In this document: in pieces, positions 14,801 through 22,120 of the stretch
Layout of the letters: each line of letters begins with the position of its first letter
Position numbering within the stretch: position 1 is the stretch's first letter
From: a virus
Virus record (IMG/VR): IMGVR_UViG_3300017763_000230
Location: 1-22,120 of that record
Direction: 5' to 3' (one strand)
DNA length: 22,120 nucleotides
Notes under the pieces: model-generated
Told to the model about the DNA's origin: nothing
The model's database searches: none
Seen by the model: the letters and a program-made list of their open reading frames with translations, nothing else
Translations under genes and position numbers: made by a program

Positions 14801-17800
14801 CTTTAGTTAATAAAAAAGGAACATTATATACTTCATCATTTCTTTACCCACTTGCACCTATTTCAAATATTTATAATACTGGAAGTGGTTATACTATTGT
14901 TTACGCAGGAAGTGATGGTACATATACAACATCATTAACATCATCATACTTAGAACCTAATACCCAAATAAACTACATGGACCAGCCATCAGCTGGTATT
15001 AGGAATAGAATAAAAAATAAAATTCAAGTAATTGATAAAAATGAGTATAGTACTGTTTTATCACCTTTTAGAAGTATACAACAAGAATTTGAACAAAGTG
15101 CTAGTTATACAGAAGATTTAAATTCATTAGAAGTTGGATTTTCATTTCAAAATGAAATAAATGATGATATAATTGCAACGTTTGGGCATGGAGTAGTTTC
15201 TGATGCAATAGCAGACCCAAGATTTATATCAGAAAGCTCAGATAGATATCCTGAATTAACTCGTATAGCAAATGATTACTTTAAAAAATATCAAGGTATT
15301 ACTATTAATGATCCTAGATATACAGGATTACCTACTATAATAGAAAAAGAATATGATTATAATAGATTAATAAAATTTTATGAAACCTCACTATTTAAGG
15401 CAATTAAAAATTATGTTCCTGCTCGTACTAGTTTAAGTACAGGAATTATCGTAAAACAACATCTATTAGAACGAAATAAAACCGATGCAGTGATTGGTAT
15501 GCATACACAAACTCCTGTAGCTAAGACGCCTGAAACCGGCTCTAATAGCTTTGGAGCTACTACTCAAACCGGATTTAATAGTATAATGTCGCAACAAAAT
15601 CTTCTAATTACTTCAAGTATAGGAATGCATTCCTTAACAGGAAGTGCAGGAGGAAGTGTTAATAAATATAATACACCAACTTCATCTTATACAGCATTTA
15701 CTCAATCATATAATGTTTTAGATCCTTTTACTGGGGACACAGTTACAGTAAATACTCAAGAAGAATTTTATGATGGTGAATTTAGTGGCAGTAATTTTGA
15801 AGTTATTCCCTCTCAATATAATCCCTATAGAATATTCGCTGATGGAAATAATAAAAACCCAGATGCTAATCTAGCATATACACCACCCTCATTAAATTTA
15901 GCATTACCTGGTCCTTATAATACAACAAGATTTCCTACAGTACCTGGAAGTAATGGTCCAGCAACTGCAGTACCTATTAGAGCAACAGCTAGTTTAGTTT
16001 ATCCTTCGGGATCTAAAGTTGGAGCAGCTAGTAGTGATTCATTATTATTTGTTAATAATGGTTTTTCTGGTACTACTTCAAATAAAACTATAAAAATAAA
16101 TGATGGTTTTGGGGTTACAAGATACTATGTAGCTGTACAATATAATGATTCTATGCAAACATCACTACCATCACCTGCTAATGGTAAGTATAAATTTTCA
16201 ACAGCAACAAATGCTTTAAGTGCTTATTCTACTGTAACAGCAATAGGTCCTAACCCATCTGGTACAGGTACTGAAACTATTACATTAACAAATGGAACTA
16301 AAACAATAGAAGCTTCTGTTAATTGGGCTGGTGGAGTTTGGGGGAATGCAACAGTAACAAACCCAGATCCTGGTAATCAAAATCTTACTGCTTGGCCTGC
16401 AGTAAATGATAATTTTTCTGGGGCAAATTCTGGGGGAGATCAAGTTAATTTTCAAGTAACAGCAGCTTCAGTAACAAACGGTTTATTACAAGTACAATGT
16501 ATATCCGGAACTTCCGATTCAACTATGGCTTCCTCTTTTTTCACTGCAGTAAACTCAGCAGGGGGTCATAATGGATCTATTACTCCACAATTACTTACTA
16601 ATGGCTCAGATATATATGTTCGACTTTTAGCTGATAATGTAGGAGCTGCTGGAAATACAAATATTACATATGAAAATAATTTTGCTAGTAATGCTGGTGG
16701 TGGTGCGGGAATAATTTTAGCTTCAAGATCAACAGGAGCTTCTCCCCAATACTTAGCTCCTACTATATTTCAAGGAGGAGTAGATACACCTTCAACTACA
16801 ACAACTTATTTACAAAATTCAATTACAGATCTTATACCTGGAGTACAATATAGCATTCAATATACTATATCCGGTATAGGTAATGATGGTCAGGGAGGAT
16901 CAAATTATGACATAGGATTAAGCTCCTTATCTACACCTGGAGGAACAGCTAATGGTGTAGGATCAAGTATTAGATCAACCACAAATGGAACTTTTACGGG
17001 AACATGGACTCAAGCTGTGGGACAAACAACAGCAATGTTTTTTGCTGCTATTGGAACTTATGGAACATTATCAAATATACTTATAACTGCTCCACCTGAG
17101 ATTTTAGGACCTAAACATTTCTTTAAAAGAGATGCTTTTACAATATTACCAACAGCAAGTCAATTATTTCAAGCTTCCCCATATAATCCACTTCTTAATA
17201 ATGTAAGTGGTAGTAGAAAAAACTCATTTTTATTTGATCAGGATTTTGACCCTGTATCACCTGGTTTTGAACTAAAAGAAGGAATTCCAAATGACTATGC
17301 CTTAACTATTTCAGCTTCACAACTAGGATGGGAAGGAACGGCTACTGATGAAGATTTATTAGAATACTCAGAGGTACCTGATAGTAATTATACTACAAAA
17401 GCAATAATAAATCCAAGATATGTAGGATGTTTATTAGAAAGTGCAGATTATAATTTTTACACAGGAATACCTTCTGAAAGTTTAGCAATTGGAAGATCTA
17501 CAGATACAGGAATTACAGGATTAGCAAATCCTCCATTTTTACTAACTCAAAATAAAGTTCAATACATTAATGGTGAAACTGGTAGTTGGACGGGAGACAC
17601 TTCCTACGGTAAAAATGCAGTAATTGATAGAAATCCAATTAATATTGCTCACTTTAAATCCTCTTTAGAAAGTAAAGAATATTTTGGTACTACTACTTTT
17701 AATATTGATCAATTAATTCAAATTCCTTTTGAAGAAATATTAAATGAACAATCTCCAATTATCACTTCATCTTTAATAAATGGTAGTAATGAAAATTTAG

Positions 17801-19707
17801 TAGCAATGTCTTCTACTTTTATGCCTGGAAGGGAAGCAACAATTGTTTACAACCAATCAAATAAAACCTTTAATAATGTAGGGGGTACTATACTTAGTTA
17901 TACAAATTTAGGTGTAGGAGCTAGAGAAATTAATGCTGGGGGAATTAATTTTATAGCATACCATTCTAATCAAGTAAATTTAGATAATATATCACCTATT
18001 CAATATTATAATTTACCAATTTGGTACGATTATGATGTTGCTAAAGATTTTAGCAATTTAAGTAATCTTGTAACAGTTAATAATCCAAATATAGAAATTA
18101 CTCCTGCGTCTCAATCACTTCTTTTAAGTGCTTCTTATATGGGATTTGGAGTTAATAATACTGCATATACAATATCTCAATCATCTGTACTTAATGCTTC
18201 TAATATTAATAAGGTTTACTCATCAGGTAGTATTATTTATTCTCCTTCTACACAAGAATTTTATAGTGAATCCCCACAACCAATTTTATTATATACATCG
18301 AGTTTATTAGATGAAAATGGAAAATCACAAGGTATATTAAATTTAAGAGGTCCTAACCCAGGACAATTACCTAGTTCTGTTTTCAATGATAACACTAATA
18401 CCTCATTAATAAACACCTTTTCTATAAATGGACCTTCATTAATGATGTTTAATTCCTGGAATAAATTAATACGTTTAGGAGATATATATCCTTTAGGTTC
18501 ATCAACTACAACTAGTAGTGTATCTATTAGTAGAATGGGAGCTTCTGGTAATAGGGGAATGTATATAAATCCTATAATAGCAAGTAGTGGAAATATATTA
18601 TTGTCTTTTGGTCCTTTTTCCACACCTCGAAATGGTTCCTTACCTTTATTAAATTTAAATGAAAAAGAAAACCCAAATAATTATTATAGATGGAATATAT
18701 CGGGGTCATTATTACCTGAATATAGAGTAACAAATAATCAAATTTTGGATATTGAAGTAGGAGATGAAATAAGGGTCTCATATTCATATTTTGTAGATCC
18801 CGCTAATCCTAGTATTTTAGGAAAACAAGATCAGGATTTTACAGTTTTAGGATATAATATGATGCCTCCTAATATATGGACTACAAATTCAAATTTTAAA
18901 GCTAGTGCTACTGTTAAGTTTGAGATACAATCTACTATAGTTGAATCATATAATACTGGTATAACACCTACAAGAGTTACATCACAAGGACCTCTTCCAT
19001 CAGATGGTTATTTTAGCTTTACAGAATTATGGAAAAGATATAGATCAGCTTTTAATAATAATGTAACCTTTAACTTTCAATCTTATGATGAAAATGAAGA
19101 TTATATGTATACTAGTGGTTCCCTTACAGCACTTAATACTCATTCTGTTGTAGATGGAACTGGAATAATTGGAATAACAGCATCATTGTTTAATAGAACT
19201 AATGTAACTAATGTAAACCCCGCTGATGTTTGTTGGAACATGTCTACTAATTACATATTAAATTTAAGTTCTAGTATAGAGACTAATGAACTATCATCTA
19301 ATTTCACTGGATCTGTACTATATAATTCATGTTCACTATCACCTATGTTAATTTCAAACCAGGACCAAACCTCTAAAACAGCATTCGCCCCTCTAGATCC
19401 TGGATTTTTATTTGATAGACTAGTAGTAACTCCTAACCCAAATGATTTGGAAAATAAAATACCAGAAGGAAAAATATATGCTATGACTTTAAGGAAAAGA
19501 GTAGAAGCAGATGATAGAGTTATATTAAATGCAAACCAACCATCAGGATCAGCAGGTGCTTTAACGTTATCTGGTGATGGTTATTTAATACCAAATGATC
19601 TAACTGAAGTGCAACAAAGAAATGTTCAAAAAATAATTAATAAATTAAAATCTGAAAATGTATTTACACAAGACAGTCCTGACAATTTAGGAGGTTCGAA
19701 TGCTTAA
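11809..19707 (+). CDS. Giant baseplate wedge protein, gp7-like, with LamG-like and inserted adhesin-like domains (2632 aa)
   Basis: In T4, gp7 (1032 aa) starts wedge assembly and links the baseplate periphery to fibres. This 2632 aa protein carries segments I recognise from large gp7-type proteins of T4-like marine phages: V-K-R-K-G-T-V-T-G-L-R-Q-L-I-N-I-W-G at ~601-618 with I-S-E-F-G-G-K after it, and K-N-Y-V-P-A-R-T-S-L-S-T-G-I-I-V-K-Q-H-L at ~1200-1220. Between them, ~664-918 looks like a LamG/concanavalin-type beta sandwich (W-W-S-V-Q-L-Q-R then G-S-F-Q-E-F-R-Y-Y-R-R-A-L-S). Residues ~1380-1768 read differently: Gly/Thr/Asn-rich beta repeats with A-V-N-S-A and D-N-V-G-A-A-G-N-T-N-I-T, a pattern of phage adhesin domains. 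The C-terminal ~860 residues are beta-rich. One intact frame, no visible frameshift. The start at 11809 follows an A-rich leader. Baseplate role is fairly sure; gp7 equivalence is less so. Confidence 0.82.
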   Translation: MAIPISSSLTQLNAETFFQEGFELSLDAIVPSIELTGSFTEFESKTQFYIYDYTKTILYTDLDYKGNGSFLLPELGTSTSTSSTSIYNQFELHPNEDIYNQGYSNGKFYAVYNFIDYELGSEALDIEEDGSYEQHPYFIKDISGDRTELRIQNNFLTSQQIETYYNNFQNKLSARQNVDEFYISFIGNRNFIGINSQLEKPSTEGSSDPTSILIKLYQPLPAEYQLEEELQIITKVGETQVFEVEFNPNLEFIDNLLSLKGPNYNIDIKDKVNNSTNFKSLTDLVNTNSSQSYYQFNSLQDQKGVFLTKNWGDWSEFVKFSSAEQRLNNFYDKMVSIEAYEAELSNLETITGASNTTPNYSSSYNSVSNNINKIISKFDSYEYFLYYVTGSESWPKYSSTYPYKNYSVTSSAVSNWFGSTDENNLYYNTGKNQIYSASRYDENNQDYLYYLIPPYITDNNSNDQYVKFVNMTGQTFDEMYLYTEAVEQVRNTNSGLTGSVLPLGMADDVIESLGFETYGNDFNSIGFNVNGVGVFPATGSGLEYIDRYIDIASGSVINYYDQEQSTLGYVIALADPSFPYPLDNTAQEIYKRIFHNMVSLVKRKGTVTGLRQLINIWGVPNTMLRISEFGGKNKDDKNDYDLWMNRYSNALTTYDYKKGALSPSGSIRIPWAPLTGNYYETAAVPDIAVPDCIQFRFKAAEPITATSNFSQSLLVKNSTTSGTYSDFGITLHYSGSQSGSYSGSVLPTTSQYGSLSFRISSSLAGGYRESTPISLPFFNDGWWSVQLQRKTHISASNQNATNNQFELKVANNIYDGYDGNQIGFQGVSTLTTIGNDGVNEAWNRFANDGALPSARGVMLGGYMSATADYNKLIGPTSIVVGSTAGIGLGDSFSGSFQEFRYYRRALSSSQFNDYVMNPESIQGHEDSNTGEGSSYDLLSFRLPLGNELEYTDVTGSAGVSLAAVEDGGAVAIFKFGGTPDIINFPSFGGSALGSLHPSLVNKKGTLYTSSFLYPLAPISNIYNTGSGYTIVYAGSDGTYTTSLTSSYLEPNTQINYMDQPSAGIRNRIKNKIQVIDKNEYSTVLSPFRSIQQEFEQSASYTEDLNSLEVGFSFQNEINDDIIATFGHGVVSDAIADPRFISESSDRYPELTRIANDYFKKYQGITINDPRYTGLPTIIEKEYDYNRLIKFYETSLFKAIKNYVPARTSLSTGIIVKQHLLERNKTDAVIGMHTQTPVAKTPETGSNSFGATTQTGFNSIMSQQNLLITSSIGMHSLTGSAGGSVNKYNTPTSSYTAFTQSYNVLDPFTGDTVTVNTQEEFYDGEFSGSNFEVIPSQYNPYRIFADGNNKNPDANLAYTPPSLNLALPGPYNTTRFPTVPGSNGPATAVPIRATASLVYPSGSKVGAASSDSLLFVNNGFSGTTSNKTIKINDGFGVTRYYVAVQYNDSMQTSLPSPANGKYKFSTATNALSAYSTVTAIGPNPSGTGTETITLTNGTKTIEASVNWAGGVWGNATVTNPDPGNQNLTAWPAVNDNFSGANSGGDQVNFQVTAASVTNGLLQVQCISGTSDSTMASSFFTAVNSAGGHNGSITPQLLTNGSDIYVRLLADNVGAAGNTNITYENNFASNAGGGAGIILASRSTGASPQYLAPTIFQGGVDTPSTTTTYLQNSITDLIPGVQYSIQYTISGIGNDGQGGSNYDIGLSSLSTPGGTANGVGSSIRSTTNGTFTGTWTQAVGQTTAMFFAAIGTYGTLSNILITAPPEILGPKHFFKRDAFTILPTASQLFQASPYNPLLNNVSGSRKNSFLFDQDFDPVSPGFELKEGIPNDYALTISASQLGWEGTATDEDLLEYSEVPDSNYTTKAIINPRYVGCLLESADYNFYTGIPSESLAIGRSTDTGITGLANPPFLLTQNKVQYINGETGSWTGDTSYGKNAVIDRNPINIAHFKSSLESKEYFGTTTFNIDQLIQIPFEEILNEQSPIITSSLINGSNENLVAMSSTFMPGREATIVYNQSNKTFNNVGGTILSYTNLGVGAREINAGGINFIAYHSNQVNLDNISPIQYYNLPIWYDYDVAKDFSNLSNLVTVNNPNIEITPASQSLLLSASYMGFGVNNTAYTISQSSVLNASNINKVYSSGSIIYSPSTQEFYSESPQPILLYTSSLLDENGKSQGILNLRGPNPGQLPSSVFNDNTNTSLINTFSINGPSLMMFNSWNKLIRLGDIYPLGSSTTTSSVSISRMGASGNRGMYINPIIASSGNILLSFGPFSTPRNGSLPLLNLNEKENPNNYYRWNISGSLLPEYRVTNNQILDIEVGDEIRVSYSYFVDPANPSILGKQDQDFTVLGYNMMPPNIWTTNSNFKASATVKFEIQSTIVESYNTGITPTRVTSQGPLPSDGYFSFTELWKRYRSAFNNNVTFNFQSYDENEDYMYTSGSLTALNTHSVVDGTGIIGITASLFNRTNVTNVNPADVCWNMSTNYILNLSSSIETNELSSNFTGSVLYNSCSLSPMLISNQDQTSKTAFAPLDPGFLFDRLVVTPNPNDLENKIPEGKIYAMTLRKRVEADDRVILNANQPSGSAGALTLSGDGYLIPNDLTEVQQRNVQKIINKLKSENVFTQDSPDNLGGSNA
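14009..14040 (+). repeat. Short tandem repeat encoding Ser-Gly-Ser units
   Basis: The unit CAGGATCAxAxT occurs at 14009-14020 and 14021-14032 and begins again as CAGGATCT at 14033-14040, giving S-G-S-Q-S-G-S-Y-S-G-S. It sits in a surface-type loop of the LamG-like domain. TCAGGATCA also recurs in other structural genes here, so part of the similarity reflects favoured codons for S-G-S. Confidence 0.6.
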
Positions 19708-19712
19708 TATAA

Positions 19713-19748
19713 TTTGGATTAGAAACAAAAAATACATATATTTATAAT
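19713..19748 (+). promoter_or_regulatory. Late promoter candidate before the 216 aa gene
   Basis: TTTGGATT begins at 19713; TTTG (19713-19716) is followed after 20 bases by TATATTTA (19737-19744), continuing as TATTTATAAT (19739-19748). Both elements and their spacing are identical to the copy at 143-174, about 19.6 kb away. The ATG follows 16 bases after the box, at 19765. It lies in the 57-base gap after the giant gene, a sensible place for a new transcript. Confidence 0.5.
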
Positions 19749-19764
19749 AAAATACTAATAAAAA

Positions 19765-20415
19765 ATGGGATATTTAAATAATCAAGTAGTAACAGTAGAT
19801 GCTATTTTAACAAAAAAAGGAAGAGAATTATTAGCTCAAGGTGGTAATGCTTTTAATATAACACAATTTTCATTAGCAGATGATGAAGTAGATTATTCTT
19901 TATATAATCCAAACCACCCATCAGGATCAGCTTATTATGGGGAGGCAATTGAAAATATGCCTGTATTAGAGGCATTTCCTAATGAATTACAAACAATGAA
20001 GTATAAATTAGTTACTTTACCTCGTTCAACTGCAGTTATGCCTACTATTATAGCACCATCAGTTATTCAATTAGTAACAGGAGAAACTTTAGCACCATCA
20101 TTTACACCACAAACCCAAACATTTTCAGGTGTAGAGTCAGAAGCAGATGGTTATACTGTAACTATGTCAAATATTACTTATGCTAATATTACAGGTGGAG
20201 GAGCTAATTCAAATGAAGCATTAAACCAACAAACAACTTTAGGTACTAATGTTTCTAAAACAGTAACAGGAACTAACTTTACACTTACTGCTACCTCAAT
20301 TAATATATTTGGTTCTTTAGATACATTATATGCAACTTTAACAGTTGTAGGTAGAAATACAGGAGCAAGATTACAGGTTCCATTTGAGTTAAGAAAATCA
20401 GCAGGAATGCAATAA
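19765..20415 (+). CDS. Conserved virion structural protein (216 aa)
   Basis: The N-terminal half has a distinctive, ordered sequence: V-D-A-I-L-T-K-K-G-R-E-L-L-A-Q-G (residues ~11-26), I-T-Q-F-S-L-A-D-D-E-V-D-Y (~32-44), then Y-N-P-N-H-P-S-G-S-A-Y-Y-G-E-A-I-E-N-M-P (~47-66). I recognise this as a type recurring in structural gene clusters of uncultured marine T4-like phages, without an assigned position in the virion. The C-terminal half (from ~100) is Thr/Asn/Gly-rich and beta-stranded, like an Ig or jelly-roll module, ending in L-R-K-S-A-G-M-Q. No signal or membrane segment. It is the first gene after a strong late-type box and heads a block of three virion genes. Baseplate or fibre-attachment roles are possible. 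Confidence 0.78.
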   Translation: MGYLNNQVVTVDAILTKKGRELLAQGGNAFNITQFSLADDEVDYSLYNPNHPSGSAYYGEAIENMPVLEAFPNELQTMKYKLVTLPRSTAVMPTIIAPSVIQLVTGETLAPSFTPQTQTFSGVESEADGYTVTMSNITYANITGGGANSNEALNQQTTLGTNVSKTVTGTNFTLTATSINIFGSLDTLYATLTVVGRNTGARLQVPFELRKSAGMQ

Positions 20416-20435
20416 AAATTTAAAACAAAAAAAAC

Positions 20436-21509
20436 ATGGCTAACGGAGCTTTTACAACATTTGGTGCAGGTGACATAATTAATAGTATAGATTCTACAAC
20501 AGGAACTTTATGGAGTGGAAATGAACCTCGATTAACTGAGGTTTATACCTCATCAGTCCAAAACTCATCTAATTCAGGACAATATTATATTCATGTCTAT
20601 CAAACATCATCTACAGAAACTACAGCAGCAGTTCAATTTGATATAGCTTATGGTGATGAAGTAGGTAGTGGTAGTTTACTTTATAATACTTTAGTTTTAG
20701 GTAAATCACCTTCATCTACTATATTTGGTCAGTATCAAAATATAGCTTTAGGAGATGATACAGAACCTTTTATATTTGGAAATTATTCATCATCATACTT
20801 TTATGCTTTATCATTTGAAAGAGCAAGATATAAAGAATCATTAGCTTTAGGTACAATGGCTTTATCTTTATCAGGATCATCAGGAGGTACTGGAGCAGGT
20901 GCAGGTGTAACATTAAGTCTAACAGATAATAGTAATATAAGTACTGGTAATGTTTTTGGAAATGCTGGAAGAGTTTACCAAGTAGTTTCGGGATCAGAAG
21001 GAACAGTTTATACAGGTTTAAATGCTAATGGTTATACACCAGATTCAGGATCATATGGTTTATTTTTACCAGATGTAGGATTAATATTATTAAATGCAGC
21101 AGCATTAGATGGCGATCAACCTTTTGGAACTGATGGAGGTATTAGTTTAGGTACATTAAGAAATTCAAATCAAAATGATGAAAATATGTCTAAACTGTAT
21201 GGGGCTATATCTCAAAGTGTATTTGCTGGAAATACTTTTAGATTAAATTCTCAAGAAACATTAGCATCTGATTTTTATTTTGTAAGAGCTCAAAATGCAG
21301 ATTTTAATTACTCTTCAAATCCATCATTTGTTTCAGGTTCAACAGGACAATTGTTATGGCCTCAAATGCAAAATAATCCACAAACATTCATTACAACAGT
21401 AGGTTTATATAATGATTCAAATGAATTATGTGCTGTAGCAAAATTAAGCAGACCATTAGCTAAAGATTTTACAAAAGAACTACTTGTTAGAGTTAAATTA
21501 GATTACTAA
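20436..21509 (+). CDS. Conserved virion structural protein (357 aa)
   Basis: A Ser/Gly/Thr-rich beta protein. Two segments look like family hallmarks: Y-A-L-S-F-E-R-A-R-Y-K-E-S-L-A-L-G-T (residues ~123-140) followed by a Gly/Ser-rich loop (S-G-S-S-G-G-T-G-A-G-A-G), and the C-terminus L-Y-N-D-S-N-E-L-C-A-V-A-K-L-S-R-P then F-T-K-E-L-L-V-R-V-K-L-D-Y (~327-357). I recall this C-terminal pattern from structural proteins of T4-like marine phages, where its place in the particle is not established. No signal peptide or coiled coil. The start at 20436 follows a run of eight A residues with no Shine-Dalgarno. The next gene begins five bases after its stop. Co-transcription with the 216 aa gene is likely. 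Confidence 0.78.
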   Translation: MANGAFTTFGAGDIINSIDSTTGTLWSGNEPRLTEVYTSSVQNSSNSGQYYIHVYQTSSTETTAAVQFDIAYGDEVGSGSLLYNTLVLGKSPSSTIFGQYQNIALGDDTEPFIFGNYSSSYFYALSFERARYKESLALGTMALSLSGSSGGTGAGAGVTLSLTDNSNISTGNVFGNAGRVYQVVSGSEGTVYTGLNANGYTPDSGSYGLFLPDVGLILLNAAALDGDQPFGTDGGISLGTLRNSNQNDENMSKLYGAISQSVFAGNTFRLNSQETLASDFYFVRAQNADFNYSSNPSFVSGSTGQLLWPQMQNNPQTFITTVGLYNDSNELCAVAKLSRPLAKDFTKELLVRVKLDY

Positions 21510-21514
21510 AATGT

Positions 21515-22120
21515 ATGTCAGCGTACAAACAATTTACAACAAAAGACATTGTAATAACTCCCTTTTCAGCTAATAAAGGATTTAGCTTTACAGGAAATGC
21601 TATGACGGCATCTAATGTTGGGGTTGAAGTTTATTTTGGCACCCAACCTCCAGCTAATAAATTAATATTTGAAACTTCTCAACAAACAACATGGGTTTCA
21701 AGTCAAGCATCTTCTGATTCAGGATCACAAAATTTTACGGGGTTGGTAAATAAATTAAATACAAATTCTGTTTATTCAAGTGCAATGCAACTCTATTATT
21801 CTAACTACTTCCAAAGTATGTCAGGTAGTTTAGTTGCTACTTCAAGTTTATTATATGGTTTATCTGGTCCTCAAAATAATACATTTGCTGAAAATAACAA
21901 TCTTAATTTAGGTATTGAAGGATCAAATAATATGCCTATTGGAGCTGTAAAAAGTCCTCAATACGATAATTATTTATCAAGTACTATTACTCAAACTAGA
22001 GCAGCATTATTAGGAGAAGATATTAATATAAATAGTACTCTTAATAATAATTTTATAACAGCAATCTCAATTCCCTCAAAATTATGGGGTAATAATATTG
22101 AACCTCAAAGCTTTAGTTTA
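21515..22120 (+). CDS. Virion structural protein, truncated by the window end
   Basis: An open frame runs from ATG 21515 to the end of the window (202 codons, no stop), so the true protein is longer. It begins M-S-A-Y-K-Q-F-T-T-K-D-I-V-I-T-P-F and then K-G-F-S-F-T-G, an opening I associate with structural proteins of marine T4-like phages. Around residue 93 it has S-V-Y-S-S-A-M-Q-L-Y-Y-S-N-Y-F, a conserved-looking aromatic helix, and then alternating Asn/Ser/Gly-rich segments. The nearby ATG at 21511 opens another frame that stops after about 18 codons and is rejected. It follows the 357 aa gene by five bases and is probably in the same transcript. Function within the virion is unknown. Confidence 0.8.
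   Translation, partial: MSAYKQFTTKDIVITPFSANKGFSFTGNAMTASNVGVEVYFGTQPPANKLIFETSQQTTWVSSQASSDSGSQNFTGLVNKLNTNSVYSSAMQLYYSNYFQSMSGSLVATSSLLYGLSGPQNNTFAENNNLNLGIEGSNNMPIGAVKSPQYDNYLSSTITQTRAALLGEDININSTLNNNFITAISIPSKLWGNNIEPQSFSL

Noticed and set aside
18128-18787. Three ORFs (one +, two -) inside the giant gene
   Set aside because: They are shadows of the intact 2632 aa frame, with no promoter, leader or plausible domain.
11809-19707. Diversity-generating retroelement target in the giant protein
   Set aside because: No reverse transcriptase gene and no template/variable repeat pair biased at adenines is visible in the window.
21511-21567. Alternative start at 21511 for the last gene
   Set aside because: This frame stops after about 18 codons, while the frame from 21515 stays open to the window end with a recognisable N-terminus.

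Overview
This window is almost certainly part of the genome of an uncultivated tailed phage with a T4-like contractile tail. Evidence is the run of T4-type genes on one strand: a gp55-like late sigma factor, a gp5-like central spike/hub protein, a gp25-like wedge protein, a gp6-like wedge protein and a giant gp7-like wedge protein, with several conserved virion proteins of unknown role between and after them. The DNA is very AT-rich, coding is dense and every credible gene is on the + strand. No integrase, transposon, CRISPR array or complete tRNA gene is visible.

Three independent signals point to a host in the Bacteroidota, probably a marine flavobacterium-like cell (inference). (1) Bases 1-140 hold the mRNA-like part of a tmRNA whose tag reads GEQVELAMAA, beginning Gly-Glu and ending A-M-A-A as in Bacteroidota tmRNAs. 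(2) Starts lack clear Shine-Dalgarno sequences and instead sit behind A-rich runs. (3) Upstream of several genes there are TTTG-N20-TAnnTTTG-like elements, the promoter form of that phylum.

Layout. 1-140: 3' portion of a phage tmRNA; no TpsiC arm or acceptor 3' strand follows the tag, so the gene may be circularly permuted (two-piece). 143-1974: early/middle-type small genes (140 aa UVR-like, 60 aa, an HD-domain phosphohydrolase, a 92 aa membrane protein). 1985-2794: gp55-like sigma factor. 2829-6326: first late block (117 aa protein, gp5-like spike, 635 aa helical protein). 6372-19707: baseplate block (117 aa protein, gp25, gp6, a 303 aa repeat protein, a 482 aa DNRLRE-like protein, a 142 aa coiled-coil protein, and the 2632 aa gp7-like protein). 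19765-22120: three further virion proteins, the last cut off by the window end. The three late blocks each begin just after a TATTTATAAT box, and four gene pairs overlap as TAATG, suggesting co-translation of assembly partners.

Working model: the sigma factor directs late transcription of the downstream tail genes, whose products build the hub (gp5-like), the wedges (gp25, gp6, gp7-like) and surface-exposed adhesin-like parts (482 aa protein and the inserted domains of the 2632 aa protein). The tmRNA would supply ribosome rescue during infection. No intergenic stretch exceeds about 300 bases.
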